The notes under the pieces are model-generated. The model ran no database searches, had not been told where the DNA came from, and saw only the letters and a program-made list of their open reading frames with translations. Positions 25,206 through 34,002 of a stretch of 64,000 nucleotides of DNA are shown here, piece by piece (position 1 is the stretch's first letter; every line of letters begins with the position of its first letter). The translations under genes and the position numbers were made by a program. Location: contig NZ_CP129238.1 of NCBI RefSeq assembly GCF_030413595.1, positions 2,852,001 to 2,916,000 of the forward strand, read 5' to 3'. This stretch comes from Planococcus liqunii. GTDB taxonomy: Bacteria > Bacillota > Bacilli > Bacillales_A > Planococcaceae.

Positions 25206-25238
25206 GGTTCCCCCTCCTTTTTCTGTCTCACATTCAAG

Positions 25239-26291
25239 TCAAGCCATTGTTTTCTGCTCCATTTGATGGATTAGAATTTCGGCATAATGAGTGGGATTGA
25301 CGTCTTTGACTGAAAACACTTTTTGGCTGTTGTGAACCAGCAATTTCAATATTTCTTTTTCAGCAGAAGCGGCATCGTCTATATTAAGGTCCGGATTGAA
25401 AAACTCATAAGCCGTCAACAAGGGTGATTTTAAATAATGGAAGGCATTGCGGTTAAAGTTGATCAACTTTCGGAATGCTTCGAGCTCGGATTGAATAATG
25501 ACTTCACTGCTTCCTTTTTCCAGTATCGCGACATGCGTCACTTCTTCCGCATCCAGAATTTCGGTGCTGTTTACATAGCGGGTAACCGGCGTAGCTTTCG
25601 AGAACGAGACATATTCCAAGGGTGGAAATACCTTCGTCGCCCTGTTTTTCAGCTTGGAGCCTCTGCTTTGCTCCATATTCGAATAAAAACGGAATGAACT
25701 GGTCCAAGGAACAGCATAAATTTTCCGGCCATCCGTAATCGCCAAATCTTCCGCAATAAATTGGGCGTTATGGTCCACGCAAGCCATCATGCTGCTCAAA
25801 GTTTTGCCTGTGCCAGGCGGAGCAAAAACAGCCACCGAGGACTGATTTTTCTTGAAAGCTGAACAATGAATAGGTGCATATCCTTTTTTTAACAAAAGTA
25901 CACAAGCAAGATCTGTTAAAATATATCCGATGGAATGCAAATTCATAATGCGATGCGTAATCAACTTATAATAATTTCGGTTCACAGTAATCTTCGGCTC
26001 ACCTGATAATAAATTCTCTGCCTTGATGCGCATTTTTTCTTTCATCGCCAAATTTCGCGTGTAGTAAATTTTGTTCTCGCCAGGCTCTCCACTGAAGTAA
26101 TGATATTTTCCTAAAGCTTCTAGTTGGTCATCTTCATTGAACTCTTCTACAGCCAGGTGAATTTTTACTTCACACTCCTCATATTCCTGTTGGGTACCCT
26201 CCGGCATATTGTGTCCGAAGGACCATTTAAATTCTTTCATATTGGTTTTGATAGCTAAAATATTTTTAGCTGCAATATAGTAGTAAGTCAT
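25239..26291 (-). CDS. HPr-kinase-like P-loop protein (paralogue 1)
   Basis: A 350-residue protein. The N-terminal ~130 residues are unassigned (TYYYIAAKNILAIKT at the start). The C-terminal half resembles the HprK/PEP-carboxykinase-like kinase fold: APIHCSAFKK, Walker A APPGTGKT (about residues 157-164) and a Walker-B-like AEDLAITDG. ATG 26291 has GAGGAGG upstream. It is inside a polysaccharide operon between two paralogous GT4 genes. Its paralogue is encoded at 42008-43087. Bona fide HprK phosphorylates HPr; here there is no HPr nearby, and a sugar, lipid or protein substrate is possible. The fold call is moderately sure, the function is not known. Confidence 0.62.
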   Translation of the reverse strand: MTYYYIAAKNILAIKTNMKEFKWSFGHNMPEGTQQEYEECEVKIHLAVEEFNEDDQLEALGKYHYFSGEPGENKIYYTRNLAMKEKMRIKAENLLSGEPKITVNRNYYKLITHRIMNLHSIGYILTDLACVLLLKKGYAPIHCSAFKKNQSSVAVFAPPGTGKTLSSMMACVDHNAQFIAEDLAITDGRKIYAVPWTSSFRFYSNMEQSRGSKLKNRATKVFPPLEYVSFSKATPVTRYVNSTEILDAEEVTHVAILEKGSSEVIIQSELEAFRKLINFNRNAFHYLKSPLLTAYEFFNPDLNIDDAASAEKEILKLLVHNSQKVFSVKDVNPTHYAEILIHQMEQKTMA

Positions 26292-26325
26292 AAAATCCTC
26301 CTCAAGCACATCGTATATGCTTAGC

Positions 26326-27504
26326 TTAGTGGGTCTGTTCAACTGCTTTCATATTTCCGATAAGGCACTCCTGATAGTAACGGTCCAGTTCATTCCACAA
26401 TGTCTCATTGCTAAAATTTTCAATTGCCCATTGTTCTGCTCGCTCACCCATTTTCTGACGCAATTCAGGTGCAAGAACCAATAGCTCAAGTTTCTCCAAC
26501 ATATCCTGTGGATTTTCGGGATTTACCAGAAAACCAGTTTCACCGTCTATAACTGTGTCCTTAGCTCCTGTTACATTTGATACGATTACTGGAGTTCTTG
26601 AAAGTGCCGCTTCAATCGCAACGTTTCCAAATCCTTCTCTTTTCGTCAAAAAGACAAATACATCCATAATATGAAAAAACGGTATTGGATCTGCTTGGTA
26701 ACCCGTATGAAAAATAGCAGGATTATCGTGGATTTCTTGTTTCACCATTTCTTCTACTGGATCCGCATCTTCATACTCTCCGATAATCAGCAACCGGAGT
26801 TTCGGTTGAGTTTTATGAAGTTTTAAAAATATATCAACTAGTTCCGCTATCCCTTTGTCTTTTGTCATGCGTCCCACAAAGCCGAGCACGGTATGTTCGC
26901 TCGACAATCCATACGATTCCCTTATGCATTGAATATTAATTTCTGATTTTTCTGTCACACGAAATTTCGAGAGCTCAAATCCCTCTCCGCTTCCCTTTCC
27001 GAGAACTGATATTTTTTCTCTTGGCGCTATTTCTAGCTCCGTTACTTGTGTTTTTAAACTTTCTGAAACGGCTAGGCAATGCGTGGCCGAAGCAACTGCC
27101 ACTTTTTCAGCCGCAATAAGAACTTTCCGCTTTAAGCCTTTTGTAGTTTCCAGGCGTAGTCCACGCATCGTATAAATCCGAATGGGTACTCTGCATAAAT
27201 AAGCAGCAAGCGTCACAATCAAACCAGCTTTCGGAGTACTAGCATTTACGATATCCGGGCGTTCCCGACGGATAACGCCAATACACTTCAGCAATGCTTT
27301 AAAATCTTTGAATAACGAGATTTCCCGCTCCATGTCCACTAGCAACATAGGTACATCTTCCATCTTCTTGAATCTATCTATATATTTGCCGTCTGAACTC
27401 AAGGTTTTTACTTCGTATCCGTTATTTTGCAAATGGCTAATCTGGCCAGCCATAAAAACTAAGCTTTCTGAAACGGTCACTGCCTGAATCACTTTAGCTC
27501 CCAT
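26326..27504 (-). CDS. GT4 family glycosyltransferase (paralogue 2)
   Basis: A 392-residue GT-B enzyme very similar to the one at 24030-25205: KVIQAVTVSESLVFMAGQIS at the start, VGRMTKDKGIAELV, FVFLTKREGFGNVAIEAALS (E-x7-E) and SNVTGAKDTVIDGETG. Probably adds one sugar of the repeat unit at the inner membrane face. ATG 27504 has GGAGAGAG upstream; 34 bases separate it from the HPr-kinase-like start. The two GT4 copies differ enough to suggest distinct donor or acceptor preference (inference). Confidence 0.88.
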   Translation of the reverse strand: MGAKVIQAVTVSESLVFMAGQISHLQNNGYEVKTLSSDGKYIDRFKKMEDVPMLLVDMEREISLFKDFKALLKCIGVIRRERPDIVNASTPKAGLIVTLAAYLCRVPIRIYTMRGLRLETTKGLKRKVLIAAEKVAVASATHCLAVSESLKTQVTELEIAPREKISVLGKGSGEGFELSKFRVTEKSEINIQCIRESYGLSSEHTVLGFVGRMTKDKGIAELVDIFLKLHKTQPKLRLLIIGEYEDADPVEEMVKQEIHDNPAIFHTGYQADPIPFFHIMDVFVFLTKREGFGNVAIEAALSRTPVIVSNVTGAKDTVIDGETGFLVNPENPQDMLEKLELLVLAPELRQKMGERAEQWAIENFSNETLWNELDRYYQECLIGNMKAVEQTH

Positions 27505-27581
27505 TTGCTCTCTCTCCTTCGAATATCGCTTCGCATTTCTTCGTTGATACTGGTTTAGTAAAAGCCTGTTATCTGTCCATA

Positions 27582-28202
27582 CTATTCCCGATCGTAGACT
27601 CCTTCGGATTTAATCACTTTGAATACCGTTTGGACGATGATATATAGGTCATATCGGATATTTTTCCGACCGATATATTCAATATCCAAATCAATTTTTT
27701 CATCCCAGTTAAGTTCATTTCTTCCACTTATCTGTGCTAGCCCCGTTACACCTGGTTTGACAAGCAAGCGCTGTTTTTGATATGTGCTGTAATGATCCGT
27801 TTGTGAAGGTACAGTCGGACGTGGACCGACAAAAGCCATATCGCCTTTAACAATATTGATCAATTGAGGCAATTCATCTAAACTTGTACTTCGTAAAATA
27901 TGGCCAATTTTGGTAATCCTTGAATCGCCTTCAAGTACATCAATATCCAGTTTTTCTTTTACGGGATCGCTATACATAGTACGGAACTTGTAGATTATAA
28001 AATATTCTCCGTTCCGTCCTCCCCGTTTTTGTTTAAAAAAGATTGGTCCTTTTGAATCTAACTTAATAAGAATGCCGAGCACCGCAAAAAGCGGCGTCAA
28101 AAAAATCAGCAGCAAGACTGCAAAAAGCCATGAGCAGATATGAGCTACATAATGAGACCATCTAGCCTGTTTCTGCAATAATTTCGTATGTTCAGTAGCC
28201 AT
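27582..28202 (-). CDS. Initiating sugar-1-phosphate transferase (bacterial sugar transferase family)
   Basis: A 206-residue membrane enzyme that starts polysaccharide synthesis by moving a sugar-1-phosphate to undecaprenyl phosphate. One membrane helix (about residues 22-46) is followed by the family blocks GPIFFKQKRGGRNGEYFIIYKFRTM, SLDELPQLINIVKGDMAFVGPRP and KPGVTGLAQISGRN, which carry the catalytic Asp-Glu and phosphate-binding residues. It resembles TuaA/EpsL-type enzymes. Strong ribosome site AAGGAGGAAA. Twelve bases after the dehydrogenase-like gene in the same operon. Confidence 0.92.
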   Translation of the reverse strand: MATEHTKLLQKQARWSHYVAHICSWLFAVLLLIFLTPLFAVLGILIKLDSKGPIFFKQKRGGRNGEYFIIYKFRTMYSDPVKEKLDIDVLEGDSRITKIGHILRSTSLDELPQLINIVKGDMAFVGPRPTVPSQTDHYSTYQKQRLLVKPGVTGLAQISGRNELNWDEKIDLDIEYIGRKNIRYDLYIIVQTVFKVIKSEGVYDRE

Positions 28203-28214
28203 GTACTTTCCTCC

Positions 28215-29504
28215 TTATAATCGCCAAAGCTCGATTTGTTCCGGTTTTTCGTCTTGATTTAATACGCTTTTAATATCGAAAACCAATCCTTCTTTGTTAA
28301 AGAGAAGCTTTTCGAACAATCTCCAGCCCGCTTCTTTGTATGCTTGATGGGGCACTGCCAGAATGACTGCCGAAGCAGGAAGCAGATCGAATTCCGACGT
28401 AAGAACCAATCCGTATCGCCGCTCCATCTCTTTTGGATCTGTGCAGCAATCCGCCAGTTGAACATCAATTCCGTATTCCTGCAGTTCTGCGATAAGATCC
28501 AGCACTTTGGAATTCCGGAGTTCCGGCACATCCTCTTTATCGGTGATGCCAAGCACTGTAACGCGTGCCCCTTTGGCTGTGATATTGTTTTTGGCCAGCT
28601 TTTTGACGACGGTTCTGGCGATAAATCTGCTGATGCCATCGTTTATGCGCCTTCCCGCCAGAATCATTTCCGGATGAAACCCGGTTTCCTGGGCAACATG
28701 GCTCAAATAATAGGAGTCAAATCCAATTCGTCTGCCGCCGACAAGGCCCGGTGTGAATTTCAAGAAACTCTTTTTGGTTCCGGCCGTCTCCAATACATCA
28801 TTGGTATCAATGCCGAGACGGTTAAAAATAAGTGCAATTTCATTTATGAAAGCGATATTGATGTCCTGCTGGGTGTTCTCGATCACTTTGGCGGCTTCAG
28901 CAATGCGGATGGATTTAGCTTTATAAATCCCGGCGTCAAAGACGCTTCCATAGACCGATGCCACAAAGTCCAGGACGGCTTCGTTTTGCCCTGAAACTAC
29001 TTTTCTTGTTTTTGCATATGCCTGTTTTTTCTCTTTTGATTGGACGCGTTCCGGTGAATAGCCGACAAAAAACTCGCTTCCTGATTCAAACCCGGAATGT
29101 GCTTCCAGGACCGGAATGCATTGTTCTTCAGTTGCTCCAGGATAGACCGTAGACTCGAAAACCACGACCGCGGCTTTTTTCATATGCTGCCCGATTGTTT
29201 CGCAGGCTGCAAGCAGCTTCCTTAAATCCGGCTGGTTCCTGCTGTCAATCGGCGTTGGAACGGCTACGATGATAAATCCGGCTTCTTTAAGCCTTGCCGG
29301 ATCCACTGTAAATTCAATGGTGCAGGCATCCGCTTCCCACCCTTCTACTTCACGGGTGCTGTCAATGCCCGAAGAAAGCTCTTTTATGCGCTTATCATCG
29401 ATGTCAAATCCGATAACGCTGTACTTTTTGGAAAAAGTAGCCGCGATCGACAAGCCGACATAGCCTAGGCCGACCACCGCTATTTTCAACTTGTCGTTCA
29501 TCAT
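28215..29504 (-). CDS. Nucleotide-sugar dehydrogenase homologue lacking the catalytic cysteine
   Basis: A 429-residue protein of the UDP-ManNAc/UDP-GlcNAc dehydrogenase (WecC/TviB) family with an intact Rossmann start (IAVVGLGYVGLSIA), AVPTPID, FESTVYPGATEE and EAAKVIEN. Catalytic motifs are altered. The usual GGHCIGVDPYYL reads GGRRIGFDSYYL, so Arg258-Arg259 replace the His and nucleophilic Cys. TQRD is TQQD, the KWNF-type segment is KKSF, and TFKE is TDKE. The reading frame is otherwise intact. The start is ATG 29504, overlapping the preceding stop as ATGA. It may be a pseudoenzyme or have another NAD-dependent activity, for example epimerisation; that is inference. Confidence 0.8.
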   Translation of the reverse strand: MMNDKLKIAVVGLGYVGLSIAATFSKKYSVIGFDIDDKRIKELSSGIDSTREVEGWEADACTIEFTVDPARLKEAGFIIVAVPTPIDSRNQPDLRKLLAACETIGQHMKKAAVVVFESTVYPGATEEQCIPVLEAHSGFESGSEFFVGYSPERVQSKEKKQAYAKTRKVVSGQNEAVLDFVASVYGSVFDAGIYKAKSIRIAEAAKVIENTQQDINIAFINEIALIFNRLGIDTNDVLETAGTKKSFLKFTPGLVGGRRIGFDSYYLSHVAQETGFHPEMILAGRRINDGISRFIARTVVKKLAKNNITAKGARVTVLGITDKEDVPELRNSKVLDLIAELQEYGIDVQLADCCTDPKEMERRYGLVLTSEFDLLPASAVILAVPHQAYKEAGWRLFEKLLFNKEGLVFDIKSVLNQDEKPEQIELWRL

Positions 29505-30781
29505 GCAATCCGCTCTCCTTTTTTCTGCTTCCATCGAACTTCTGCCAATGTGAACAAATGCTTTGTATTCGACATGGTGAATGTTATCAACAACAGCGGA
29601 ATAATTTTATTGCGGTGGCGCATCGCAGTTCCTGCAGCCTGGGTTCCATACGAGTAAACAAACACCGTAACAATCAGGAACAGCAGAATGAAAATTTTAT
29701 TCCGTATCGGCATATCGCTCTTTACCAGGCCATAAATAGTTGCGCCGACCAGGAATAAGTAAACCGATGAGTCGAAAAAGAAGCTGACGATATCTCCCAT
29801 GCCCCGCCAATCAAGCGGCAAGGGAGAAAACATAAAGTAAAACATTTTAAGCGGCGCTACGAGAAGCGCTGATATTCCGGTCAATCCACTTAAACTGGAT
29901 AAGTAAACTGAGCCGCCGTCGCTTGAAATCTCGATTTCGGTAATTGCGGTCCCTTCCGGAGTAAAGAACTTGCCAAGAAAAAGTTCTGCATTCTGAAACA
30001 TGACTACGCCGAGCACGGCAAAGAAAAGAAGGTACAGAAGGGCCTGATTGGATTTGTTCGCCGTTTTCGAACCAAGAAACAGAAAAGCTAGAATATAAGC
30101 CGCTGCAAATCCGATCATGCCGGAATGGAAGAGCATTGATGCTAATGCTAAGACAGTCGCCAGCAAGAAATGAGAAAATTCGCCGTCCGTAAACCACCGG
30201 ATAAAGTAATAAAGGGAGACGGTGACGAGAAAGACAATGATGGATTCCCGCAGCAGGATGCTCGACATGAAAATGCTGTTCGGCATTGCTGCGAAGATAA
30301 GAAGTGAGATAAAAATCAGTTTCTTATCGCTTTTCAGGTGGATCATCGCTTTCAGCAAGTAAACGGCTGCGAACACCCAGAAAGCTACATTTAGGAATTG
30401 AACGAACGGCCGCTGGTCGCCGATCATATAATAGATGGCTGACAAAAACGGAACGTAGTTGGTAGCGCCGTCTTCCAGCGGATACATGCCTTGGGCGATA
30501 AGAAGTGAAACTTCATGGAAATATTCCGTATCCGTCCCGCTTGAGAATATCGTGATGGACGGAACATATAAATCGATGAAAAGAACGATAACCCGGACAA
30601 AGAATCCGATAAAAATAACGGTCAGCCACTCTTTTTCCAGGACTCTGAATAAATACAGCGTGATGACGACAATTCCGCCGAGGAGCATCAGCATCCCGTA
30701 AGCGTCGCCCAGCGGAATAAAATCTTTGATCATATAGGTGACCAGAATTTCCATAATGAAGAAAGCCAATACGAAGAGCAT
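29501..30781 (-). CDS. Wzy-type oligosaccharide polymerase-like membrane protein
   Basis: A 426-residue protein with about 10-12 hydrophobic segments and a long loop holding acidic residues (PEGTAITEIEISSDGG). Segment ATNYVPFLSAIYYMIGDQRP and the periplasmic loop order recall EpsG/Wzy-like polymerases or GT39-like membrane enzymes. Such proteins have low sequence conservation, so the call leans on context: it lies between the flippase and the dehydrogenase-like gene in a repeat-unit operon. The stop overlaps the next start (ATGA). The ribosome site AGGAGG is ten bases from the ATG. Confidence 0.65.
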   Translation of the reverse strand: MLFVLAFFIMEILVTYMIKDFIPLGDAYGMLMLLGGIVVITLYLFRVLEKEWLTVIFIGFFVRVIVLFIDLYVPSITIFSSGTDTEYFHEVSLLIAQGMYPLEDGATNYVPFLSAIYYMIGDQRPFVQFLNVAFWVFAAVYLLKAMIHLKSDKKLIFISLLIFAAMPNSIFMSSILLRESIIVFLVTVSLYYFIRWFTDGEFSHFLLATVLALASMLFHSGMIGFAAAYILAFLFLGSKTANKSNQALLYLLFFAVLGVVMFQNAELFLGKFFTPEGTAITEIEISSDGGSVYLSSLSGLTGISALLVAPLKMFYFMFSPLPLDWRGMGDIVSFFFDSSVYLFLVGATIYGLVKSDMPIRNKIFILLFLIVTVFVYSYGTQAAGTAMRHRNKIIPLLLITFTMSNTKHLFTLAEVRWKQKKGERIA

Positions 30782-30826
30782 AGATGGAACACCTCCTGTA
30801 AAACTGTGGTTCTTGTTTGCAGCTCT

Positions 30827-32341
30827 TTACCTTTTTGCCAGTGCAAGAATTCTCGATTTGTAATAGCCGATATCGCTCAACTGGAGAAGCCAGAGCATGA
30901 TGGCGTAAATCAGGATGCCTGTAGTAATGCCGCCAGCCAGTGCCAGGATTTCACTACTCGTTTCAACCAGCAGCGAATAGACGCTTTTAGCTGCAAAGCC
31001 CATTACGATAGAGGCGATGACCGCTTTTAGAATATCCAGCGCGATGCGTTTTGTATTCATGGAGCCAACTTTTTTCACAAGTGATAAATACAATAGCCCG
31101 GTGCAAAACAGTGTGGCGATGCTTGTGGCAAGAGCAAGTCCATTGATGCCCATAAACCTGGAAAGGATGAGGTTTAGCCCTACATTCATGCCCATGGCAG
31201 CAAAGGCACTGATCATCGGCGTTCTGGAATCTTCAATCGAATAGAAAACTTTGACGAGCACTTCGCGCAGGCCGAAACCAAGCATGCCGACTGCGTAAAA
31301 GAAAAGCGCTCCTGAAGTCAATGCCACTTCACTCGCCTCGAATGCTCCTCTGCCAAACAGCAATTCCGTAATTTGTGTGGAAAAGATCATGATGCCAACA
31401 GCAGCCGGGATGACGATCAAGGCTACCGTGGTAATGATTTTCCCCACAATGTGCTTCAGTTCGGCCATATTCTTTTTGACTGCCAGTTTGGAGATTTTAG
31501 GAAACATGACCGTCACGACAGCTGTCACGAAAATGGCCTGGATGAAGAAAATAATACGGTGGGAATAAGTCAAAGCGGAAATGCCGCCTTCTACAATCTG
31601 CGAAGCCAGTGTTCGGTCGACCAGTACATTAATTTGATCTGCTGAAACTCCGATAATGACCGGCACCGCTAAATACATCATTTTCTTCAGGTTCTTTTCC
31701 TTCGGCGCTAATTTAAAACTGTGGCGGTACCCTGTTTTGCGGATCCACGGAATCAGAAACAGAAATTGGATAACGACGGCAACGAGCGTCCCGATTGAAA
31801 GAACGTAAATATTTGTGAATGAACTGAGATAGATGACAAAAAGCATCATCAAATTTAACGGCAAACCGGCAAGGACAGTTGGCAGAAAGCGTTTATGGAC
31901 TTCCAGATAGCCGTTGAACACATAAATCAGAGCGGTGAAATAAATGCTGAGTGCTGCTATGCGCGTAAAGTCTATGGCGATTTTTAAAGTTTCTCCTTCA
32001 AATCCAGAAGCGAACACTTTGACGATCGCTTGCGGGAAAAGCAAGATCAGAACCACGATTCCAGTAGATACAAGCAGAACCATATTGATGACATTCGAGG
32101 TAAACTTTCTTGCTTCGCCTACCCCCTGAGTTTCCTGTATCTTTGTGAAAATCGGGATGAAACTGGCAGCAATCCCCATACCGACAAAAGAAAAAAATGC
32201 GGTCGGGATATCTGTAGATATCAGGTAGGCATCCGTTAATCCATCTGCGCCGTAAAAATAGGAAAGGGAAATGTCTCTTGAAAAACCAAGTATTTTTGTA
32301 ACTACAATGACTGTCATAATGGCGATAACGGTTTTTTCCAT
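30827..32341 (-). CDS. MurJ/MviN-type lipid-linked oligosaccharide flippase
   Basis: A 504-residue membrane protein with about 14 segments of the MOP superfamily. The opening TVIVVTKILGFSRDISLSYF, then GADGLTDAYL, and the later GLREVLVKVFYSIEDSRTPM are typical of MurJ-like proteins. In this position it probably flips the undecaprenyl-linked repeat unit (Wzx role), though a peptidoglycan-precursor role cannot be excluded. GAGGTAGAG precedes ATG. First gene of the seven-gene operon; the likely promoter, with an unusual repeat, is at 32526-32560. Confidence 0.85.
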   Translation of the reverse strand: MEKTVIAIMTVIVVTKILGFSRDISLSYFYGADGLTDAYLISTDIPTAFFSFVGMGIAASFIPIFTKIQETQGVGEARKFTSNVINMVLLVSTGIVVLILLFPQAIVKVFASGFEGETLKIAIDFTRIAALSIYFTALIYVFNGYLEVHKRFLPTVLAGLPLNLMMLFVIYLSSFTNIYVLSIGTLVAVVIQFLFLIPWIRKTGYRHSFKLAPKEKNLKKMMYLAVPVIIGVSADQINVLVDRTLASQIVEGGISALTYSHRIIFFIQAIFVTAVVTVMFPKISKLAVKKNMAELKHIVGKIITTVALIVIPAAVGIMIFSTQITELLFGRGAFEASEVALTSGALFFYAVGMLGFGLREVLVKVFYSIEDSRTPMISAFAAMGMNVGLNLILSRFMGINGLALATSIATLFCTGLLYLSLVKKVGSMNTKRIALDILKAVIASIVMGFAAKSVYSLLVETSSEILALAGGITTGILIYAIMLWLLQLSDIGYYKSRILALAKR

Positions 32342-32525
32342 GTATCTCTACCTCATTTGCGCTTATTCTTGTACTCTTGGTCTTTGGTAGCTTGCACCGA
32401 TTTGCTTTCAAATGCCATGCCTCTTCTACTGTTTTTCACCTTTACTTCCGGCGGATCAAAGGCGAATGATTGTAAGGCCATAAGCTGTATTCGCCTTCCA
32501 CCTCCATTAAACTTATTGATTGAAA

Positions 32526-32560
32526 CTTATACTAAAGCGTCTAGGTTAAAAGTAGGTTAA
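32526..32560 (-). promoter_or_regulatory. Putative promoter with two direct repeats, glycan operon
   Basis: On the minus strand TTAACC occurs twice, 11 bases apart (forward GGTTAA at 32544-32549 and 32555-32560). After 12 bases TATAAG follows (forward CTTATA 32526-32531). The same layout, with the same spacings, occurs upstream of the HPr-kinase paralogue at 43138-43172. There is no normal -35, suggesting an activator-dependent promoter. The rest of 32342-32611 contains nothing recognisable. Confidence 0.5.
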
Positions 32561-32611
32561 ATAGTTTAAATAGTAAAAATAATCGAAAAGAAAATGATTG
32601 AAAAGGACAGA

Positions 32612-32651
32612 TAAAAAAAGCAGGAGATCCACTTGCTGGATCTCCTGCTTT
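32612..32651 (-). terminator. Terminator of the first FemAB-like gene
   Basis: AGCAGGAGATCCA and TGGATCTCCTGCT pair perfectly with a five-base loop, followed on the minus strand by TTTTTTTAT. Confidence 0.92.
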
Positions 32652-32669
32652 CATTTCTTCGTCCTTCCT

Positions 32670-33683
32670 TTAATTCACTGTTTTTAAGGAATCATTCCTT
32701 AAAACAGAGCGGTAGGCTGGAAAGTATTCGGTTTCCTGTTCAGTACCCATCATTTTACAGAGTTCATCATACACGCGGCTATTCCAAACTTTTTGGCCAA
32801 CATAAAATTTGAAAGTAGTGTTTTTTCCGAACTGCTTTTTGAACATATACAATTTGTCGTCCAAACTGTTTGTCCTGCCGCCCCCATCGTGGATCAGTTC
32901 ATAGCCATGCTCTTTGCCCCATAGCACCAATGCATATTGAAGAATGTAAGCCGGAGACAAATGGTGGAATTCTTCAAGCGTTCCCGATAAATGCGTATGG
33001 ATGTTGTCGCCATATACATAATTCAAGCCAATTCCAATTACTTGGCCGTCATATAGCACTTCCACCATCAAGATGGTTTCTCCAAAGAATTGAAGCAGCT
33101 TATCGAAATAGGCATCATCAAAATAGTAATACGAATCGGCATTGTTGCGCTCCATCGTGCGGTGATAAATCGCTTTAAACTCAGTGACATCCTGAGGATT
33201 GACGGTATATCGATATTGCACACCTGTTTCTAAAGCTTTTCGGATGTTTTTCCTGGTAGATTTTGAAAATTCTTTTTGCACCGGATCTTCGTATTCCTTC
33301 AGCTGCGTACCAACTGTATTGCGGATATAAGAAACCTCGTAGCAATCCATGAAGTCATCAGCGTTCGAAAGCACAGGATGAAAACGGATAAATTCACTGA
33401 TTATGTCGTTCTGTACGCAATATTCGCTGAAAGCCTGCAGAAATTTATCAGCCAATTCTTTTTGCGAACCCGGTACACATGAAACAATCAAAGGGCCGCC
33501 GTAGCCGTATGGTGTAACGATATCGTAATAAATTTCCCCTTCAATCACTACCGGAATCTCCCGTTTAATGAACATATGCTTGATCAAGCCGAGCTGATGA
33601 TTAAACTCAAATATTTCGCAGCTGCCATTCTCCATCTCTTCATATAGCCGGCCATAATTCTCATGAAAATACAAATCAGCCAA
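32670..33683 (-). CDS. FemAB/GNAT-like aminoacyl- or acyltransferase (paralogue 1)
   Basis: A 337-residue protein of the FemAB-like (Acetyltransf_6) type: YGYGGPLIVSC, a conserved basic stretch EFSKSTRKNIRKAL, YYYFDDAYFDKLL, LNYVYGDNIHTHLSGTLEEF and HDGGGRTNSLDDKLYMFKKQFG. FemABX enzymes add amino acids from tRNA to lipid II, but close relatives of this length acylate glycans, so the acceptor is uncertain. TTG 33683 with AAAGGGG. Its near twin is encoded at 34003-35010 in the same direction, each followed by its own terminator. It may modify the polymers made by the neighbouring loci. Confidence 0.78.
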   Translation of the reverse strand: MADLYFHENYGRLYEEMENGSCEIFEFNHQLGLIKHMFIKREIPVVIEGEIYYDIVTPYGYGGPLIVSCVPGSQKELADKFLQAFSEYCVQNDIISEFIRFHPVLSNADDFMDCYEVSYIRNTVGTQLKEYEDPVQKEFSKSTRKNIRKALETGVQYRYTVNPQDVTEFKAIYHRTMERNNADSYYYFDDAYFDKLLQFFGETILMVEVLYDGQVIGIGLNYVYGDNIHTHLSGTLEEFHHLSPAYILQYALVLWGKEHGYELIHDGGGRTNSLDDKLYMFKKQFGKNTTFKFYVGQKVWNSRVYDELCKMMGTEQETEYFPAYRSVLRNDSLKTVN

Positions 33684-33875
33684 TTCTCAAACCCCTTTCA
33701 TGTTTTATCGATTTTGTTTCGTTTCCAATGAATATTCGACAACTTCAAAAACTGATAGGAGCAATCCACAACACCTCTTATCTGAATAATCTAAAATATT
33801 ATTTCTATTATAGCTTGTTAGCGTCAAAAGTTCTATGACATTTTCAAATAGTACCCTTAAATAACTAGTTTCTGT

Positions 33876-33917
33876 CAAAAAAATCCCGAAAAACCGTTTC
33901 ACTGGTTCTCGGGATTG
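33876..33917 (-). terminator. Terminator of the second FemAB-like gene
   Basis: AATCCCGA / TCGGGATT arms with extra inner pairing, and a seven-T run on the minus strand. The rest of 33684-34002 is AT-rich and shows no gene. Confidence 0.8.
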
Positions 33918-34002
33918 TACTTTTCAACTTAACTTTACAAATAATTTTATTCGCCTTTTATTAGAATCATTATTTCACTAGAAGTGATTAAAACACACTG
34001 CT

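Noticed and set aside
28215..29504. Treating the dehydrogenase-like gene as a frameshifted pseudogene
   Set aside because: The frame is intact from the coupled start to the stop, and flanking motifs are well conserved; only active-site positions differ.
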